A DNA stretch of 64,000 nt. It comes from Stratiolaelaps scimitus (Eukaryota; Arthropoda; Arachnida; Mesostigmata; Laelapidae). A program made the translations under genes and the position numbers. Positions 59,990 through 64,000 of the stretch are shown in pieces. Under the pieces are notes generated by a model. The model did no database searches. It was not told the origin of the DNA and saw only the letters and a list, made by a program, of their open reading frames with translations. The DNA lies in assembly GCA_019614645.1 (NCBI GenBank), contig JABWDB010000015.1, forward strand, positions 1,984,001 through 2,048,000, read 5' to 3'. How positions within the stretch are numbered: the first letter of the stretch is position 1; the number at the start of each line of letters is the position of its first letter.

Positions 59990-60883
59990 AATCTTTCTGG
60001 GTTCCACACACGCTGCTACGGCCGTGCTTCTCGATCCGCCGATCCACATCACACACAGCTGGAAAAGGGTTAAGCGAACGAGGGCTGTTGGTTTTTACAT
60101 ATTAAATCCCCACTTCGAAGCAATTCTCCGCAAGTATAATAAAGCATGTCAATGCAAATGTGTGGACTTCCGTCAAACATGCTGCAGCTCATTGCGGCTA
60201 TACTACCGGAGATCTCAGCGGGCATCTACGATCGAGTGGCGTTATCTCCCTTCCCTTAAACTACAGAGTGGCACAAGGAGACAACATTGGCCGAGGCTCG
60301 ACGGGTGACGTAAAGACGTTACTAAACCTTCGTGACTTCATGCACAAGTCATACTCGACAAACGCCCGGCTCTCCGGTGACCTGCCCTGAAGTTGGACAG
60401 ACGATCATCTTGGACAAGACAAAGGCAACAGAGAAGTTTTCCTGGGTGGGGGCGTCTCGCCGAGGCCGACCCACTATATATATACAGGAAGAACTACCTT
60501 GAGATACGTCAATTGCTTCAAATTCTTGGCTGGCAAACGGTCACTCCTTCACTGAGCATATCGGGGACAGAATACGACGGGCGCTGCTTGCCACCGACGG
60601 CCTACAACGCCATAGAAGCTATATCGCTATGGACGGCGGTGAACTTGTTCGAGATAAAGATTGCGTCGATCGCTTCGTACATCCTACAAGTTATTTGGGA
60701 GGGTCCCGCTTCGGCTTAGCTCGAACGGCTCGACCGAGTGAAGCCTGCATTCCTGACACGACCAGGGGGGGGTGCATTGTTCGGCATGAAATAGACTACC
60801 TCGTAGTCGACATCCTCCTCTTTATTGAAGACCTAAGGCGTCGTTTTAATCTACCAGCTTATTTTGAGTTTATTAGCTTATAG
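59990..60883 (+). pseudogene. frame-broken coding-like island, unidentified
   Basis: About 900 bases in which each stretch is open in one frame and the open frame changes several times: a first part to about 60,200, a second to about 60,390, a third (about 60,393-60,719) and a fourth ending at TAG at 60,881-60,883 with CIVRHEIDYLVVDILLFIED. Composition is coding-like throughout, with Trp, Tyr and Cys residues. The pattern fits a pseudogene or old mobile-element or viral insertion, but I recognise no family. Confidence 0.3.
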
Positions 60884-61157
60884 GAAGAAAAAATGGTCGA
60901 GATTGACCTCGGACGTTCTGTGAAGAGTTTGATGACTAATGATACATCTGAGGAGAAGGGTTAGAACGAACTGGCACTTTCGTAACACGTATTGCAATAC
61001 ACGGCTTTCATGATGTCCTATGTAGAACGGCGGGCATTCATGCGCCTTGATGACGCTTGCGTAAGTATTAATTGTCGGGAAACGTGCCCCAGATATCACA
61101 AGGGAAAAGGGTCTGTTACTAACGTGGATTGGATAAAGGTTTTTTGGTCTATTCGGG

Positions 61158-61335
61158 GGTCGAGCCCGGTGGCTTGGTGGTGCATTCGTGCGCGCCTCAC
61201 AATCGGAGGAGACACGTTGGTGCCTGGGTTCGAACCCTATCGTTCCACATTTGCATTTATAGGGGTCCGTCTTACGGAGCAATGCTAAAAAGCAGTGCCG
61301 TGGACGTTAAATGTTGGCTGAGAGTCGGTCCGAGA
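61158..61335 (+). mobile_element. SINE family A, copy 5 (forward)
   Basis: Plus-strand copy. The head GAGCCCGGTGGCTTGGTGGT is followed by box B GGGTTCGAACCC at 61,226-61,237, the middle TTACGGAGCAATGCTAAAA, and the tail GGCTGAGAGTCGGTCCGAG. It shows the family in the opposite orientation from the other four copies, so they are dispersed insertions and not one local duplication. Confidence 0.82.
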
Positions 61336-61336
61336 A

Positions 61337-61375
61337 CATTGGTTTATTAAAGGAACTGCAATTTTTACAATGATT
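61337..61375 (-). repeat. family C tail fragment next to a family A SINE
   Basis: Plus strand ATTGGTTTATTAAAGGAACT, followed by GCAATTTTTACAAT, matches the end of the family C SINE at 30.5 kb. It begins one or two bases after the family A copy, so it may be a separate insertion or part of a composite element. Confidence 0.5.
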
Positions 61376-61746
61376 TAATTATATGTCTTATAGCTAAGTC
61401 TCCCTCTCCCTGGTCGAACACTTGGTAGTCGCATGGCCTCACCACTCCACGCCGTTAGTGTCTTTTCCGGGGTATATGTGACAGACGTGGACGCCCATCC
61501 TGATGATGTCTTCCGTAACCGACTTAATTTTCTTGACTCCACCTCATAAAGTAGATGGGTAAACAAAGGTCATTGTTTTTGCAGAAATGGCCAAAGAGCC
61601 TGCAGAGTAAAAAAACAACGCGAGATAGAGGAGATCGCCAACAGGGCAACGAAAAATATTACATGCTATCTAATGTGTCAGAATTTAGGTAGATATCAGA
61701 GTTTTAGTCACTTTATCCAGGTTCCTCAGTAACACATTCATCAATC

Positions 61747-61788
61747 ATCAAAGTACATATACATCCTTAAATGTATATGTACTTTGAT
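61747..61788. repeat. perfect hairpin with 18-bp arms
   Basis: Arms 61,747-61,764 and 61,771-61,788 (AAAGTACATATACAT core) are exact reverse complements around CCTTAA, and pairing continues outward with one mismatch. A (TA)n tract follows at 61,804. Confidence 0.85.
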
Positions 61789-61803
61789 TATTGTCTGTTA
61801 AGG

Positions 61804-61827
61804 TATATATATATATATATATATATC
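61804..61827. repeat. (TA)n microsatellite
   Basis: About 24 bases of TA dinucleotides just after the 61,747 hairpin. Confidence 0.95.
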
Positions 61828-61839
61828 TTAGCTGAGATT

Positions 61840-64000
61840 CAACAGATCTTGGTCAGGCTCATCTAACCACATTTGCGCTTGGGTCTACCTTATACAACGA
61901 TAGGAGCATTATCTGGTATCATTAACTGGTCTCAACGCGTATTTGCTAGCATATCCGCTAATGCAAATATTCATATTTGAGAATTACAATTCGCCGGTCG
62001 GCTGGGTTTCAAACGTACAGGTAGGTGTGTATTTGTCGTCCTCGATCGTAGCAAGCAACTCAGAAGAGGTTCAGGACCCTGTTCTGCATTGGTCCATCAT
62101 GAACATCCACCATCGGTTGGATGTTCCGCGTATTTACAACCAACCACGTCGACGGACTTCCCCGACGTTCCCGGACTTCTTCGGCATCCGTTAACAGCAT
62201 GAAGGGATGTATATGAAACGTCAATACGTTGTCCGCACATTCGCCAATTTCTATCCATGCGCGTTTGAGACACAGACAATGCTGCTGCTGCCCCGCCGCC
62301 GCCTTCAAACTACAATAACGATTATGTTGTTGTGCACTCACCGCAGTTCTCTATTCCTTTCCTCACCGACCGATTTACTTTGCGCTACTACCAATAACAG
62401 GCCAAGGAATCCAAGAAGCAAAGTGCCGCGGGCACGTTCCTTTGTGGATGTAACGTCCTCGAAGGCCGCCGCCGCCGCCTCGAAGGACGTCGCCATCCAC
62501 AACGGCGCACTGTAGGCATAGGCGCCTCTCGAAGCTCCAAGCGAAACTCCGAGACGTATATATATATATGGGGTAGAGAGGGAGAGAGAGAGGGAGAACA
62601 TTGAAGACCAGCTTAGCTCCACAAGCTTCAGCGTACAGGCCGGCGTTCCCGTGGCTGCGTTCTGCTCGTGTACCATGGGCGGCCGTGTGACAGTGGAACA
62701 AGTTGTAGAAACCGAACGATTCTTCTATTTATTTTTGCTGGAAACGAAGCAACGGTGACGAGTGAATGCCCGCACGGGTAGGACAACTATGCCAAGGAAA
62801 CAAAATGCCTCAGGGAACATTTGCAAAACAAATGTTTAATGAAATAATATTGCCCTTGTTGTTTGTACAGATATCGATCCGTGTTTTCTCCTCAGACGCT
62901 CGAAATTGGTGTACCTACGCAGTCTGGGGGTGAATACACTGATCCGTGTTTACCTAGGCGTGGACGACGAAAGAGAACGCCTCCCGGTAGGCGATATTGT
63001 TGCCTTGTGCAGGATGATATTTACAGGTGGGGACGTGGGTTAGTTTCGAAACCCATCTGAAGCATAACAACTTCAAATAGCTCGTGCGTTTGATCAACGC
63101 GTTTTCGACTCGCTGACTCGTATTGAAAGTGTACGCACAAGGCGGGTAGCCGAGGCATACCCGGTGCTGGAAATCAAAACAGAATTCGTTGTTCTCTAAA
63201 CACATCGCGAGTACTCATCTCGTGGTCTCGCGGATCTCTCTACAAGATTGCCAGCAAAAACGAGTTTTTTAATTAAAGCAACGTCGTGATTTAAAGATAT
63301 CAGACAAAGCACATGTCTATGTGCGTGATCGTGTTATCGCTATTGTGGAACGAATTCGACGTAACGAAAATTTGCCTTGAATATCCCTAATGCAATCGTA
63401 CTATGTACGAAAAGGAATATTTGTCCAAATGTGCAAAATGTATTGATTATTGTGTTTTTCAACAAACAAATCACATTGACAGACACTTTACCGTGATCTT
63501 TGTGCGTATTACACGAATGACCTTCGATGAGTATCAACCCACACGCGAATCGATTGCATGGGCACTACAGCCGGCTATGCAAGGCTACGTGGATATTGGC
63601 AGTTTAAGAATCACAGTCGAACATTCATTTTTAGTCAATACCATCTAGCCAGCGAGCCATCCACAGGAAGTTTTGCGAAGTTACTATAGCTTTTGGAGTG
63701 CGGCAGTATTCCGCCGGGGACCAGCTCCGGTGAGTAACTCCCAGCAGTGCACACGAGTCAGTGGTGCTGCTGCTGCTGAGACGGCGGTAAAGAAGGTGGA
63801 TTTTAATATCCTACCCAAGAAGCAGTAAAGCTATTCGCCCGCCGACCGACGAAAATGGTCACTGAACATTTCAGGCCAGGTGGCGGCGAATCACAGCGCC
63901 GATTTACCCATTAGCCATCGAGAAATCGGGAAACGGCCCCTGACATCAACTGCCCAGCCTCGCCTCAATGACCAGGTGACGGGGGGGTTGGGTTCATTTG
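61840..64000. other. no gene recognised
   Basis: Open frames at 61,943-62,194 and 63,403-63,648 (plus) have no recognisable domain. The end of the window is GC-rich and may enter another island. Confidence 0.4.
62572..62596. repeat. (GA)n tract after a short (TA)n
   Basis: TA units at 62,557-62,570 pass directly into a G-rich GA run. Confidence 0.9.

Noticed and set aside
1..64000. CRISPR array, operon structure or bacterial origin
   Set aside because: No regularly spaced repeats, no compact gene runs and no ribosome-binding-site pattern. The repeat content is typical of an animal nuclear genome.

Overview
The window looks like nuclear DNA from an arthropod, most likely a chelicerate such as a parasitiform mite. 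This is inferred from the overall picture: a lone, highly divergent, apparently intronless ionotropic receptor gene, tRNA-derived SINEs, Tc1/mariner and non-LTR relics, and very many (TA)n and (GA)n microsatellites. I see no ribosomal, organellar or bacterial genes, so the species call is tentative.

Layout. Positions 1-19,900 are gene-poor. They hold GC-rich islands (about 440-1,080, 2,400-3,080, 7,480-7,780), microsatellites, and scattered SINE copies (8.1, 12.8, 13.2 kb, and tRNA-like pieces at 6.6 and 13.6 kb). Positions 19,983-24,270 are the most informative block: a Tc1-type DNA transposon with an internal deletion (81-bp terminal inverted repeats, TA target duplication), then a frameshifted non-LTR reverse transcriptase on the minus strand, then a 583-codon ionotropic receptor gene also on the minus strand. 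Positions 25.4-30.4 kb are a repeat graveyard: a second reverse transcriptase relic, two more SINEs of the same family (one with a clean target-site duplication), and a stop-ridden mariner transposase. From 30.4 to 64 kb I recognise no intact gene. There are further SINEs (30.5, 32.0, 50.2-50.5, 61.2 kb), GC-rich islands that could be promoters or untranslated exons (37, 41.5-42.8, 44, 49, 54-55, 57.3-58.3 kb), long (TA)n arrays (47.8-48.3 and 56.9 kb), and a few coding-like stretches that I could not identify (33.1, 35.5, 53.2, 55.0, 60.0-60.9 kb).

Functionally, the only gene I would defend is the ionotropic receptor, a predicted chemosensory ligand-gated channel subunit. The rest is mobile-element history: at least two SINE families with the same 3-prime tail, which suggests that one LINE machinery copied both. 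Short, nearly perfect hairpins with 18-25 bp arms recur through the window, and the annotated elements do not explain most of them.
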